NCBI GenBank assembly: GCA_020636695.1
Contig: JACJXJ010000006.1
Location: forward strand, 1 to 60,085
Reading direction: 5' to 3'
Length of the DNA stretch: 60,085 nucleotides
From: Prevotellaceae bacterium
GTDB taxonomy: Bacteria > Bacteroidota > Bacteroidia > Bacteroidales > Paludibacteraceae
This document shows positions 37,618-46,103 of this stretch, in pieces. Numbering within the stretch: position 1 is the first letter of the stretch; the number at the start of each line of letters is the position of its first letter. The notes beneath the pieces are model-generated. The model saw only the letters and a list, made by a program, of their open reading frames with translations, made no database searches and was not told where the DNA came from. A program made the translations under genes and the position numbers.

Positions 37618-37666
37618 ATTTTTAGCATTTTTTTCAGTGGTTGCAAGCGGTCAAATCTCTCCACAA
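37618..37666 (-). promoter_or_regulatory. SAM-II-like riboswitch in the metK leader
   Basis: On the minus strand: stem arm GTGG (37664-37661), AGA, the core GATTTGACCGCTTGCAA (37657-37641), closing arm CCAC (37640-37637), TGA and an A-rich linker, then GCTAAAAA (37626-37619). This is close to the SAM-II core GAUUUAACCG-UUGCAA ... GCUAAA. TTGC (37646-37643) can pair with GC(T)AA (37626-37622) to form the pseudoknot, leaving the U that contacts SAM. The final GG of the type example is TAG here. It starts about 10 bases after the predicted transcription start. Confidence 0.75.
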
Positions 37667-37678
37667 TATTTTCGGCTA

Positions 37679-37710
37679 CAAAGGTACAATATCTTAATTA
37701 AAGTCACAAG
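37679..37710 (-). promoter_or_regulatory. metK promoter
   Basis: Minus-strand CTTG (37710-37707), 20-nt spacer and TACCTTTG (37686-37679) match the Bacteroidota consensus. Confidence 0.7.
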
Positions 37711-37776
37711 TGATTTTAATAATTTTATAAAGTTTTATTTTTTAACAATTTTAAAATCAGTAAATTGGATTGGAGA

Positions 37777-38865
37777 CTATTTGACTTGCCATGTCGCTAG
37801 AACAGGGTAATGATCGGAGTATGCTTTGTGTATAACAGAGTAACGAAGTGGAGTAATCGCCTCTTTGCTTACCAGCACATGGTCAATGTCTACAAACATG
37901 CCATTGGAGTGGAATGTGTAGTTGTAACCCCAGCTTGTGGATGTTTGTATATCACACAAGCCTTTAGAAATTGTTCGGTATGCATAAGATTGTGGTACAT
38001 CGTTAAAATCGCCACATACCACTACAGGATAAGGTGATTTTGCTATAGAGTCTCTTACGGCACGCGCTTGCTGGGCACGAACTTGGTACGCTGCCCCTAA
38101 TTTATATGACATGTGCTCGGTGATGGACCAAAATTTTTTATGGCTAAAGTCCTCTGAAAGCGATTTGTAATGTTTGAGATCACGAATGGTGAATTTGTTT
38201 GACTCTAAATGATTGTTGAAAATTCGCACCGTGTCCGTATCAATCACAATGTCGGAATAAACACTTACATTGTAGTCCGATGTGTATTCTATTTTTTCTT
38301 TATGTACGATAGGATACTTTGAAAAAGTAGCAACTCCCCACGATACGTTATCACGTTGATTTTTATACCACAAATGCCGATATGGATAGCGTTTACGGAA
38401 TGCCGAAACGATTTGATGCTGAGTGAGTAAATTATGATTCATATAGCAACCAAACTCCTGTAAACAAACAATATCCGCATCAGTTTCGTCTATCACATGC
38501 ATAATGTTTTTAAACTCCTTTTCTCCCCCGAAAATCGCTACATTGTAGGTGAGTAATTTAACCACAGGTTTTCCTTCTATAATAGGTTGTTTGCTATGGA
38601 AAGGGAAGGTGAATGCTCTATTTACAGCTGGATATGAGATTATTAGAACTCCCAATGAAATTAGAAACAACCATTTTTTACGTGTGATCCAGAAAATAAT
38701 AAACCCAATTTGTATAAGAATAAGTAATGGAAAGGCGAGCCCTAAATAAGAAAACCATACAAATTTATCAGCGGGAATTACACTTGAGAGTAATCCACAT
38801 AGATAGAGCAACACAAAAAATAGGTTGATAAGCAGAGATGTATATTTGATAATTTTACGAAACAT
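37777..38865 (-). CDS. Endonuclease/exonuclease/phosphatase family membrane protein
   Basis: The product has 362 residues: three N-terminal membrane helices (about 8-32, 39-62, 66-90) and a periplasm-facing or cytoplasmic catalytic domain of the DNase I-like superfamily. Catalytic motifs are VCLQEFG, VVCGDFNDVP and SDHYPVLATW. The substrate could be nucleic acid or a phospholipid head group. It lies 4 bases after the rhomboid gene at 38870 and closes a three-gene minus-strand unit common in Bacteroidales. Confidence 0.88.
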   Translation of the reverse strand: MFRKIIKYTSLLINLFFVLLYLCGLLSSVIPADKFVWFSYLGLAFPLLILIQIGFIIFWITRKKWLFLISLGVLIISYPAVNRAFTFPFHSKQPIIEGKPVVKLLTYNVAIFGGEKEFKNIMHVIDETDADIVCLQEFGCYMNHNLLTQHQIVSAFRKRYPYRHLWYKNQRDNVSWGVATFSKYPIVHKEKIEYTSDYNVSVYSDIVIDTDTVRIFNNHLESNKFTIRDLKHYKSLSEDFSHKKFWSITEHMSYKLGAAYQVRAQQARAVRDSIAKSPYPVVVCGDFNDVPQSYAYRTISKGLCDIQTSTSWGYNYTFHSNGMFVDIDHVLVSKEAITPLRYSVIHKAYSDHYPVLATWQVK

Positions 38866-38869
38866 GCCC

Positions 38870-39763
38870 TTATAACGATTGACCTTGTTCGAATAGATAT
38901 TGCTTTTCGGAGTCCGTTAGACTATCATAGCCCGACCGTTTTATCTTGTCTAAGATTTTGTCTATCTTTTGTTCTTTTTGTGCACGGGTTTGATTGTATT
39001 CAGCATCGCTTTTAGGCGCTTTTTGCCGACGCGATTTGGTAACACGAATACTTGGTTGACGTTTGAATAGGTTCACAAACCAGTCGATTACCCGATTGAG
39101 TGGTGTAGTTAAGTCCGTTCCTCTTTTTAACAAATAGGCATACACAAAGCCGACTAAGGCTCCACCTAAGTGCGCAAATTCGCCACCAGCATTTTCTCCT
39201 GCTACGCTCAGTACACTTATTAGCACAGTAATGCCTGCAAAATATTTCATGCGAATGTCGCCAATCAGAAATAGACGAATGGTATAATTGGGTGACATGG
39301 TAGCTACGGCTAAAATAATAGCCATAATGGAAGCAGAAGCACCTAATAAGTATGAATTATTGACAGAGGAGGCAAAATAAGGAAAACTGTTGTACGCGCC
39401 AAAATAGAGTAGAGCACCACCTAAACCACCTAACAAGTATAAGCCAACTAATTGTTTTTGAGAAAAGAAATTCAAAAATAATTTGCCAAACCAATAAAGG
39501 CATAACATGTTAAATAGAACGTGGAACAACTCGAGATGTAAAAACATATACGTAAATAAACTCCATGGTCTATGCCATAGTATACTCCACGAAGCTGGCA
39601 TTTCTATATAGGTCATCCAAGCACTAGCGTCTACTCCAAATAGCATTAAAATAACCAAGCTGAGTTTTACCACTACAAAAATCGCCACATTCAAATAAAG
39701 TAGCTGTGTAAGTGTTGAACCATTTTTTAAGGTTGCTCTTAATGAATTAAAAAAAGCATTCAT
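38870..39763 (-). CDS. Rhomboid family intramembrane serine protease
   Basis: The product has 297 residues and about six helices. The catalytic pair is S143 in GASAS (141-145) and H198 in FAHLGG; HLELFHVLFNMLCLYWFG matches the conserved loop and helix 2. A basic cytoplasmic tail follows (about 235-297). Rhomboids cut transmembrane helices; the target here is unknown. A second rhomboid is encoded upstream. Confidence 0.92.
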   Translation of the reverse strand: MNAFFNSLRATLKNGSTLTQLLYLNVAIFVVVKLSLVILMLFGVDASAWMTYIEMPASWSILWHRPWSLFTYMFLHLELFHVLFNMLCLYWFGKLFLNFFSQKQLVGLYLLGGLGGALLYFGAYNSFPYFASSVNNSYLLGASASIMAIILAVATMSPNYTIRLFLIGDIRMKYFAGITVLISVLSVAGENAGGEFAHLGGALVGFVYAYLLKRGTDLTTPLNRVIDWFVNLFKRQPSIRVTKSRRQKAPKSDAEYNQTRAQKEQKIDKILDKIKRSGYDSLTDSEKQYLFEQGQSL

Positions 39764-39818
39764 GATTTTTTAATTGATTTTTATCGAAATCTTTTCTATG
39801 TACGTTTAACGTGACGTT

Positions 39819-40610
39819 TTATTGTCTATACAACGTGCCTTTTTTACGCCAGTAAAGTATAAGTAAAATACCAAAAATCATACCACCAAGATGTGCAAAG
39901 TGTGCCACACTATCACCTGAAAAATTAGCAACACCCAAAAATAGTTCTGCCTAATCCGTAAAGTATGACAAAAATGCGAGCTTTGATAGGCACAGGGAAG
40001 AATATCATAATTAGTTTAATGTCAGGAATAACCATCCGAAGGCTAATAAAATACCAAATAATGCCCCTGATGCTCCTACTGTTACTGGCAGATTGAATAA
40101 TGATGCTTTCATGCTCATCACATCGATAGCTGAAAGTGCTTCTAAATTGGAAAATTTGAAGTAATGACTTAAGAAGCCCTCTTGACTAACCAATGCGGCA
40201 CCCGAATTATTTGCAATGGCTGTAGAAAATGCTTCGGATACACTCCAAAAGTCAATAGTCCAAAATAGTTGTTGTACAATGGCTGCTCCAACACCTGTAA
40301 CCATATAATACAATAGAAATTTTTTGGAACCCCACACCTGTTCTAGAATGCGCCCAAACATGTAAAGTCCAAACATATTGAAAAAGATGTGTGAAATAGA
40401 CGATGTGTCATGCATAAACATGTATGAAATCAACTGATAAAGATGAAATTTATCTGATTCCCAGTAGTGCATGCCTAAAATATCAGTAACATCAATGCCA
40501 AATTTGGCAGGTAAAAGTATGCTTCCTAACCAAAATAAGCTATTTATAATGATTAAATTAAGTAAAACAGGTGGAACTTGGCTAAAAATGGATGGTTTAT
40601 TGAGATTCAT
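39819..40610 (-). CDS. Rhomboid family intramembrane serine protease, two compensating frameshifts
   Basis: Sequenced from ATG 40610, the frame ends at 40011 (199 residues) after the catalytic GASGALFG (S181). Two single-base changes restore the rest: one more A in the AA at 40027-40028 (+ strand) and one fewer C at 39950-39951. The joined frame continues PDIKLIMIFFPVPIKAR, then ELFLGVANFSGDSVAHFAHL with the catalytic His, and GKKGTLYRQ-type end at 39819, giving 263 residues. Compensating indels and a preserved active site argue for sequence error. Divergent HU gene at 40805. Confidence 0.88.
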
Positions 40611-40716
40611 AAATTCAAATTTTCCGCAAAAATAGGCAAAAAAAAGGAGGTAAAAGTGGTTTGTAGTGCAAAATCAACCTTTTTATGCATTTTTTTTGAA
40701 AAAATTAGTAAAAAAA

Positions 40717-40747
40717 TTTGTTACCTAAAAAAATTCCTCTATTTTTG
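40717..40747 (+). promoter_or_regulatory. Promoter of the HU gene at 40805
   Basis: TTTG (40717-40720), 19-nt spacer and TATTTTTG (40740-40747) match the Bacteroidota consensus exactly. Confidence 0.82.
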
Positions 40748-40804
40748 TCAAGGAATTTCATTTAACCCTTTAATTGTTCTCTAACCTTTTAATTTTCTTT
40801 GACT

Positions 40805-41077
40805 ATGAACAAAGCAGATTTAATCAATGCTATTGCTGCTGAAGCAGGCCTTAGCAAAGTTGACGCAAAAAAAGCTCTTGAAGCTGTAGTAGCTAACATT
40901 TCTAAAGCTCTTGCTGCTGGTGATAAAGTTGGTTTAGTTGGTTTTGGTACATTCTCAGTAGCCGCTCGCGGTGCTCGTCAAGGTATCAACCCTGCAACTA
41001 AAAAACCTATTACTATCGCTGCTAAAAAAGTAGCTAAATTCAAAGCTGGCGCAGAATTAGCTGACGCTATCAAATAA
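40805..41077 (+). CDS. HU family DNA-binding protein
   Basis: The 90-residue histone-like protein starts at ATG 40805 (NKADLINAIAAEAGLSKVDA). The beta-arm region GFGTFSVAARGARQGINPAT with the conserved Pro at its tip binds and bends DNA. It has its own promoter and terminator, and sits between the rhomboid genes and argS as in other Bacteroidales. Confidence 0.96.
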   Translation: MNKADLINAIAAEAGLSKVDAKKALEAVVANISKALAAGDKVGLVGFGTFSVAARGARQGINPATKKPITIAAKKVAKFKAGAELADAIK

Positions 41078-41097
41078 GTAAAACTTATTTAAAAAGA

Positions 41098-41128
41098 CAA
41101 AAAGGGACACATTTTGTGTCCTTTTTTT
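41098..41128 (+). terminator. Terminator after HU
   Basis: GGACACA (41105-41111) and TGTGTCC (41115-41121) with a TTT loop, followed by T7. Confidence 0.9.
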
Positions 41129-41144
41129 GTGCCTGTATTTTTTG

Positions 41145-41152
41145 TATCTTTG
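41145..41152 (+). promoter_or_regulatory. argS -7 box
   Basis: TATCTTTG lies 30 bases before the argS ATG. No clear -33 TTTG is seen at the usual spacing. Confidence 0.55.
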
Positions 41153-41181
41153 CTGCCCCAATTTATTAAGTTATTCGTATT

Positions 41182-42972
41182 ATGAAATTAGAATTAATTG
41201 TTTCGCAAGCCGTAGTTCAGGCTGTTCAATCACTTTACAATGTGGAAGTTTCGCTCGACAGTGTACAACTGCAAAAAACAAAAAAAGAGTTTGAAGGCGA
41301 TTTGACCGTTGTGATTTTCCCATTTGTAAAAGCCGCTCGTAAATCACCAGAAGATACTGCTCGTGAAATAGGTCAGTTTCTGTATGATAACCAAGCGCTT
41401 ATTGCTAATTTTAATGTGATTAAGGGCTTTTTGAATCTGTCTATCAGCCAAGATTATTGGGTGAAACAATTAAATGAGATGGCTAATCAGGCCAATTATG
41501 GTTCTGTGCAGCCTGCGGTTGATGCGCCGTTGATGATGATTGAATATTCATCGCCAAATACAAATAAACCTTTGCATTTGGGTCATATCCGTAATAATTT
41601 ATTGGGCTTTAGCATCAGCCGCATTCAAGCAGCTAATGGTTGGAAAGTAGTAAAAACCAACATCGTAAACGATCGTGGAATTCACATTTGCAAATCGATG
41701 TTGGCTTGGCAACTGTTCGGTAATGGCGAAACGCCTATTAGCAGCGGTATGAAAGGCGATCATTTGGTGGGAAAATACTACGTAGTGTTCGACAAAGAAT
41801 ACCGTAAAGAGATTAAAGAGCTGATAGAACAAGGACAAACAGAAGAAGATGCCAAGAAAAATGCGCCATTGATGCAAGCTGCTCAAAAAATGTTGTTGGG
41901 TTGGGAACAAGGCGATGCCGAAATTCGTCGTTTGTGGGAAACCATGAATGGCTGGGTGTATGCAGGTTTTGACGAAACTTATAAGAAATTAGGTGTCGAT
42001 TTTGATAAAATATATTACGAGTCGCAAACTTACTTGGTAGGGAAACAAAAAGTAGAAGAAGGACTTGAAAAAGGCATTTGCTACCGCCGTGCCGATGGTT
42101 CTGTTTGGATTGATTTAACAGCCGATGGACTCGATGAAAAACTCTTGTTGCGCGCCGATGGAACTTCGGTGTATATGACGCAAGATGTGGGAACAGCCAA
42201 ATTGCGTTACGATGATTTCCCTATCAAAAAAATGGTATATGTGGTTGGTAATGAACAAAATTACCATTTTCAAGTATTATCGCTTTTGTTGGACAAACTC
42301 GGCTTCGAATGGGGCAAAGAGTTGGTGCATTTCTCGTATGGCATGGTAGAATTGCCCGAAGGTAAAATGAAAAGTAGGGAAGGTACCGTGGTTGATGCCG
42401 ACGATTTGGTAGACGAAATGGTGCAAACGGCTACCGAAACATCGCAAGAACTTGGCAAATTGGATGGTTGTACGCCAGAAGAAGCCAATGCTATTGCAAC
42501 GATGGTTGGTTTAGGCGCTTTGAAATATTTTATTTTGAAAGTCGATCCAAAGAAAAATATGACCTTCAATCCAAAGGAATCGATTGATTTCAACGGAAAT
42601 ACAGGTCCTTTTATTCAATATACGCACGCTCGTATCAAGTCCGTTTTGCGTAAAGCTGAAGAACAAGGCTTTACATTGGTAGCGGTGGACGAAACGTTGG
42701 GCTTGTCCGACAAAGAATCGTATTTGATTCAATTGTTAGCGGATTATCCTGCAGTAGTGAAAGAGGCTGGCGAAGAGTTTAGCCCTGCTGTATTGGCTAA
42801 TTATACGTACGATTTGGTGAAAGAATACAACCAATTTTACCACGATTTTTCTATCTTGCGTGAAGAAAATGCCGCCTTACGTAATTTCCGTTTAGTGCTT
42901 TCGGCTAACGTGGCAAAAGTGATTAAACATGCCATGTATTTGCTCGGCATCGATGTGCCAGAGCGTATGTAA
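41182..42972 (+). CDS. argS: Arginyl-tRNA synthetase
   Basis: The class I synthetase has 596 residues. It has an N-terminal additional domain, the HIGH motif as HLGHIRNN after SSPNTNKPL, a KMSKS-like KMKSREGTVV and a C-terminal DALR anticodon-binding domain. Charges tRNA-Arg. Length and motifs are normal. Confidence 0.97.
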   Translation: MKLELIVSQAVVQAVQSLYNVEVSLDSVQLQKTKKEFEGDLTVVIFPFVKAARKSPEDTAREIGQFLYDNQALIANFNVIKGFLNLSISQDYWVKQLNEMANQANYGSVQPAVDAPLMMIEYSSPNTNKPLHLGHIRNNLLGFSISRIQAANGWKVVKTNIVNDRGIHICKSMLAWQLFGNGETPISSGMKGDHLVGKYYVVFDKEYRKEIKELIEQGQTEEDAKKNAPLMQAAQKMLLGWEQGDAEIRRLWETMNGWVYAGFDETYKKLGVDFDKIYYESQTYLVGKQKVEEGLEKGICYRRADGSVWIDLTADGLDEKLLLRADGTSVYMTQDVGTAKLRYDDFPIKKMVYVVGNEQNYHFQVLSLLLDKLGFEWGKELVHFSYGMVELPEGKMKSREGTVVDADDLVDEMVQTATETSQELGKLDGCTPEEANAIATMVGLGALKYFILKVDPKKNMTFNPKESIDFNGNTGPFIQYTHARIKSVLRKAEEQGFTLVAVDETLGLSDKESYLIQLLADYPAVVKEAGEEFSPAVLANYTYDLVKEYNQFYHDFSILREENAALRNFRLVLSANVAKVIKHAMYLLGIDVPERM

Positions 42973-42979
42973 GTATAAC

Positions 42980-43014
42980 AAAAAAGGCTGCTTGGTAAAA
43001 CCAAACAGCCTTTT
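42980..43014. terminator. Bidirectional terminator between argS and the ferredoxin gene
   Basis: AGGCTG-CTTGG and CCAA-CAGCCT pair around TAAAA with one mismatch, flanked by A6 and T4. Confidence 0.85.
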
Positions 43015-43031
43015 CATGTTTTCTAAATTAC

Positions 43032-43199
43032 TTAAGCAGGGTGAATTGCTTCTGAAGGACAAACATCAGCACAAGTTCCACATTCAGTACAAATGTCTGG
43101 ATCGATTACATAAATGTCGCCTTCTGAAATTGCTTCTACTGGACATTCGCTAATGCAAGTGCCACAAGCAACGCAATCATCATTAATAACGTAAGCCAT
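43032..43199 (-). CDS. 2x[4Fe-4S] ferredoxin
   Basis: The 55-residue protein starts AYVINDDCVACGTC and ends PSEAIHPA. Two CxxCxxCxxxCP motifs (CVACGTCISECP and CTECGTCADVCP) bind two [4Fe-4S] clusters, as in small clostridial-type ferredoxins that carry low-potential electrons in anaerobes. It has its own promoter (43236-43266) and shares the argS terminator. Confidence 0.96.
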   Translation of the reverse strand: MAYVINDDCVACGTCISECPVEAISEGDIYVIDPDICTECGTCADVCPSEAIHPA

Positions 43200-43235
43200 G
43201 TTTTTATTGTTTTTGATTAGTACTAATTAGCATTG

Positions 43236-43266
43236 CAAAATTACACTAATTTCCATCGCTGGCAAA
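43236..43266 (-). promoter_or_regulatory. Ferredoxin promoter
   Basis: Minus-strand TTTG (43266-43263), 19-nt spacer and TAATTTTG (43243-43236), an exact consensus match 37 bases before the start codon. Confidence 0.82.
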
Positions 43267-43369
43267 CTTTTTAACACAAATATTTGAATTTACGCTCAGA
43301 AATCGCTTTTTGAATGCTTTTTGTAATGAGATTTTGACAATAAATATACTAATTATTCGTTTTGATATC

Positions 43370-44069
43370 GTGAAACGTATTTTTATCATACTAACTTTAC
43401 TTCGCTAGCTTGTGCGTCGGTGTACGTGCACAGGACAATTTGCCTATGGTCGATTATAAGACCTTGCATTTTGGCTTTGCGTTGGGCGCTAATATCATGG
43501 ATTTTGGATTTACTCAAAGCAAACAGGAAATTGATGGTAAAGTGTACAATGCCGATGTGTCCATGGTAATTCCAGGTTTTATGGTGGGCGTTATTGGCGA
43601 TGTGCGGTTGAGCAATAACTTTAATTTTAGGCTCGTTCCCGCCTTGCATTTGGCGGATAGAACCATTTCGTATTCCAATAATGTGGACGACGAAATTATA
43701 AACACCAGCGTTAAATCGACTATTTTGTCGGTACCGGCTTATATTAAATTCAGCGCACCACGTATCAATAATTACCGCCCGTATCTGATGGCTGGTGGCG
43801 GCGTGATGTTCGACTTAGCTGGCGACAGACAAATGCCTGTACTGTTAGCTCGAACCGACTATTTTATAGATTTTGGCGTGGGTTGTACGTTTTATTTTAA
43901 CTATTTTCGATTTTCGCCTGAAATCAAATTTGCACTTGGATTTAACGATATGCTCATTCCTTGGAGCGAACGTCCTAACGATGTGTTGTTGCCTGCCGAT
44001 CGTAAATACTCCGACGCCATTAGTCGCCTCACATCGCGTATGCTCACTATTTGTTTAAACTTCGAGTAA
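43370..44069 (+). CDS. porT: PorT-family outer-membrane protein (type IX secretion), frameshift in the signal peptide
   Basis: The mature part from AQDNLPMVDYKTLHFGFALG through RLTSRMLTICLNFE is strand-rich and matches PorT, an outer-membrane barrel needed by the type IX secretion system (PYLMAGGGVMFDLAGDR and YFRFSPEIKFALGFNDMLIP are recognisable). The open frame as sequenced begins only at TTG 43410, inside a signal peptide. Upstream in another frame GTG 43370 starts VKRIFIILTLL, which would join ASLCVGVRAQ if one C near 43403 were removed. The joined protein has 232 residues. It is tail-to-tail with the phosphatase gene 2 bases away. Confidence 0.85.
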
Positions 44070-44071
44070 GT

Positions 44072-44527
44072 TTAGGTCAATTCGTGTGCGATAATGCCCT
44101 CGCACGCATCTTCCAACAAATCGATAACGGTTTCAAAGCCACTGTCGCCACCGTAGTACGGGTCGGGAACAGAGTCCGCCAACCGGAATTTCTCACAATA
44201 ATTGGTAATCAAGCGTAGTTTGTGTTCAGTACCTTGTGGCGCTCGGCTTTTGAGCGCACGCATATTTTGTGCGTCCATGCCGAAAATTAGATCGAACTGA
44301 TGAAAATCATCTCGTGTGATAGGTCGCGAAATATGGGTAATAGTGTAACCTCTACGCACTGCATGTGCGCGCATACGACTATCCGCTTGGTCGCCTTCGT
44401 GGTAGTTCTCCAAACCAGCCGAATCCACCTCGGCAGTGAGATGCCGCTCGTGTAGTTTCTGCTTAAAAATAGCTTCTGCCATGGGCGAACGGCAAATATT
44501 ACCCAAACAGACAAAAAGGAGTTTCAT
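44072..44527 (-). CDS. Low-molecular-weight protein-tyrosine phosphatase
   Basis: The 151-residue enzyme begins MKLLFVCLGNICRSPMAEA: the P-loop CLGNICR (C7-R13) holds the nucleophile C7, and the general acid is D122 in VPDPYYGG. Family members dephosphorylate tyrosine kinases of polysaccharide export or arginine-phosphorylated proteins; no such partner is next door. Confidence 0.95.
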   Translation of the reverse strand: MKLLFVCLGNICRSPMAEAIFKQKLHERHLTAEVDSAGLENYHEGDQADSRMRAHAVRRGYTITHISRPITRDDFHQFDLIFGMDAQNMRALKSRAPQGTEHKLRLITNYCEKFRLADSVPDPYYGGDSGFETVIDLLEDACEGIIAHELT

Positions 44528-44665
44528 AAGATGGGTAAGTGTTTGGATTTATATTATTTAGGTTTAAATGGCGTGTTTTCGACTTCAAATGTGATGTATG
44601 TGTATCTTGAGATTTCATTTTTGTTCTATTTACACGAAAGGACTTGTGTTGTATAAGAGGACAGG

Positions 44666-45520
44666 TTAGTTTTTTTCTGTGTTTTTTGTTTCTTTTCTTT
44701 TGGTTAATAGGGCTTTGTAACCACCATATAATCCAAGTAAAGCGAAGATGTGGAATCCAATACTATACCACTCTTTTGAAATTAAAAATATCAACGTATC
44801 TAGAGTGTACCAAATCATCCCAATTAAATAGACTTTGTGATTTCCTTTTTTACTTTTATTCCAAATTAAAATAAATAATCCCGAAATTAAAAAAGACAGA
44901 ATAATCCCAAGTGCCATGAAATTTGTTCCAGTGATTCGTCGTATGGCATCTATTATTCCTATAATAACATAATTAGTTCCAAGTCCTATTACAAAAGTTA
45001 CATTTTGTTTAAATATCAAAGCAATTATATTGAGTGCAGATAAAATAGCAATCCATAAGAACCAAGAAGCACCATTAGATATTATTCTAGTTTGTTTTTG
45101 ATTTTTCTCTGTTTCTTCTATACGTTTTGACTTTCTTAATGATGTAATTAACTCTGCTGAAGGCTTTAATTTTCTTTCTTCTGCAATTTGTTTGGCGAGT
45201 TTTATTTCTGTCTCTGTCCATTCCTCTGGATTTACAATAACGTCGATTATATCGTTGTCTGATAATGTGTACATGAAATGACCGTTATTTATAGCCATTT
45301 TAGTTATTGTTAAATCAAGTTGATCTACTTTGGCTTTGTCTGATTGTCGAATTTGTACAATCACTCCATCTTCAAGTATGTTTTTATTTCTAGAATCTAC
45401 ACTAAAACGTGTTTCTGAATCGTCTATTTTGAAGGGAATTTGATTGGCATCAAGTAGGTCTATTAGAATTGAGGCATCGTCTAAATTGGGAAATTTTTGA
45501 TAATTAATAAAGTCTTCCAT
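44666..45520 (-). CDS. Unknown protein: DUF2007-like N-terminal domain and four membrane segments
   Basis: I do not recognise a function. The 284-residue product begins with a short alpha-beta segment (DDASILIDLLDANQIPFKID) like the putative signal-transducing DUF2007 domain. A charged helical region follows (about 100-145, WTETEIKLAKQIAEERKLKP). Four hydrophobic segments lie at about 152-167, 172-188, 202-218 and 232-275. The DNA here is visibly more AT-rich than its neighbours. It is monocistronic, with its own promoter at 45562-45593. Confidence 0.65.
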   Translation of the reverse strand: MEDFINYQKFPNLDDASILIDLLDANQIPFKIDDSETRFSVDSRNKNILEDGVIVQIRQSDKAKVDQLDLTITKMAINNGHFMYTLSDNDIIDVIVNPEEWTETEIKLAKQIAEERKLKPSAELITSLRKSKRIEETEKNQKQTRIISNGASWFLWIAILSALNIIALIFKQNVTFVIGLGTNYVIIGIIDAIRRITGTNFMALGIILSFLISGLFILIWNKSKKGNHKVYLIGMIWYTLDTLIFLISKEWYSIGFHIFALLGLYGGYKALLTKRKETKNTEKN

Positions 45521-45561
45521 ATTTTCTTTTTATTAGTAATGACCAATCATTATTTACTTGT

Positions 45562-45593
45562 CAAAGATATTGTTTTTATTAATAATTATCAAA
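45562..45593 (-). promoter_or_regulatory. Promoter of the unknown membrane protein gene
   Basis: Minus-strand TTTG (45593-45590), 20-nt spacer and TATCTTTG (45569-45562). Confidence 0.75.
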
Positions 45594-45618
45594 TGTACCA
45601 GTGATTTTTTTTATCTTT

Positions 45619-45652
45619 TTTGGTTCGTTTTCTCAAATAGTTTGTAACTTTG
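45619..45652 (+). promoter_or_regulatory. tRNA-Ser promoter
   Basis: TAACTTTG (45645-45652) lies 10 bases before the tRNA; TTTG at 45619-45622 is 22 nt upstream of it. Confidence 0.65.
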
Positions 45653-45662
45653 CAGTCGCTTT

Positions 45663-45749
45663 GGAAAGCTGCCAGAGTGGTCGAATGGGCCGCACTCGAA
45701 ATGCGGTGTACGGGTAACTGTACCGGGGGTTCGAATCCCTCGCTTTCCG
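45663..45749 (+). tRNA. tRNA-Ser (anticodon CGA)
   Basis: The acceptor arms GGAAAGC and GCTTTCC pair fully, with discriminator G. The anticodon stem CCGCA/TGCGG holds loop CTCGAAA with anticodon CGA at 45697-45699. A long variable arm (TGTACGGGTAACTGTACC) identifies a class II serine tRNA, and the T loop is TTCGAAT. The 3' CCA is not encoded. It reads UCG codons. Confidence 0.96.
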
Positions 45750-45755
45750 CGGTAA

Positions 45756-45793
45756 AAAGAGATAATGCATAAATCATGTGTTATCTCTTTCAT
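45756..45793 (+). terminator. tRNA-Ser terminator
   Basis: AAAGAGATAA (45756-45765) pairs with TTATCTCTTT (45781-45790). Confidence 0.75.
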
Positions 45794-45848
45794 TTTCAGT
45801 GGTTAGTGTGCCCATTGGTGATTTATTTTTCTTTTTAACAGTTTAATA

Positions 45849-45879
45849 CTTGTTTTATGCTGAAAAAGTATTACCTTTG
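45849..45879 (+). promoter_or_regulatory. Initiator tRNA promoter
   Basis: CTTG (45849-45852), 19-nt spacer, TACCTTTG (45872-45879), 14 bases before the tRNA. Confidence 0.75.
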
Positions 45880-45893
45880 CACTCACAAAACAT

Positions 45894-45965
<72 letters not shown>

Positions 45966-45985
45966 CAAAGTTTATTGATAATTAG

Positions 45986-46015
45986 CCGCTTAGTGATTCA
46001 CTGAGCGGTTTTTTT
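45986..46015 (+). terminator. Initiator tRNA terminator
   Basis: CCGCTTAGTG and CACTGAGCGG pair (10 bp with one G:T) around ATT, followed by T7. Confidence 0.9.
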
Positions 46016-46103
46016 ATGCGCTTTTTTAGTGGTTTTGTACGCAAAAAAGGTCTTTTGGTAGATATTAAGTGATTTAAAAGTGACATTTTTCTGTTAGGAT
46101 TTG

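Noticed and set aside
43223..43236. CTAATTAGCATTG shared with the palindrome at 698-719
   Set aside because: Only 13 A/T-rich bases match and the second copy is not palindromic; probably chance.
45589..45793. Short open frames across tRNA-Ser
   Set aside because: They are antisense readings of the tRNA and its terminator.
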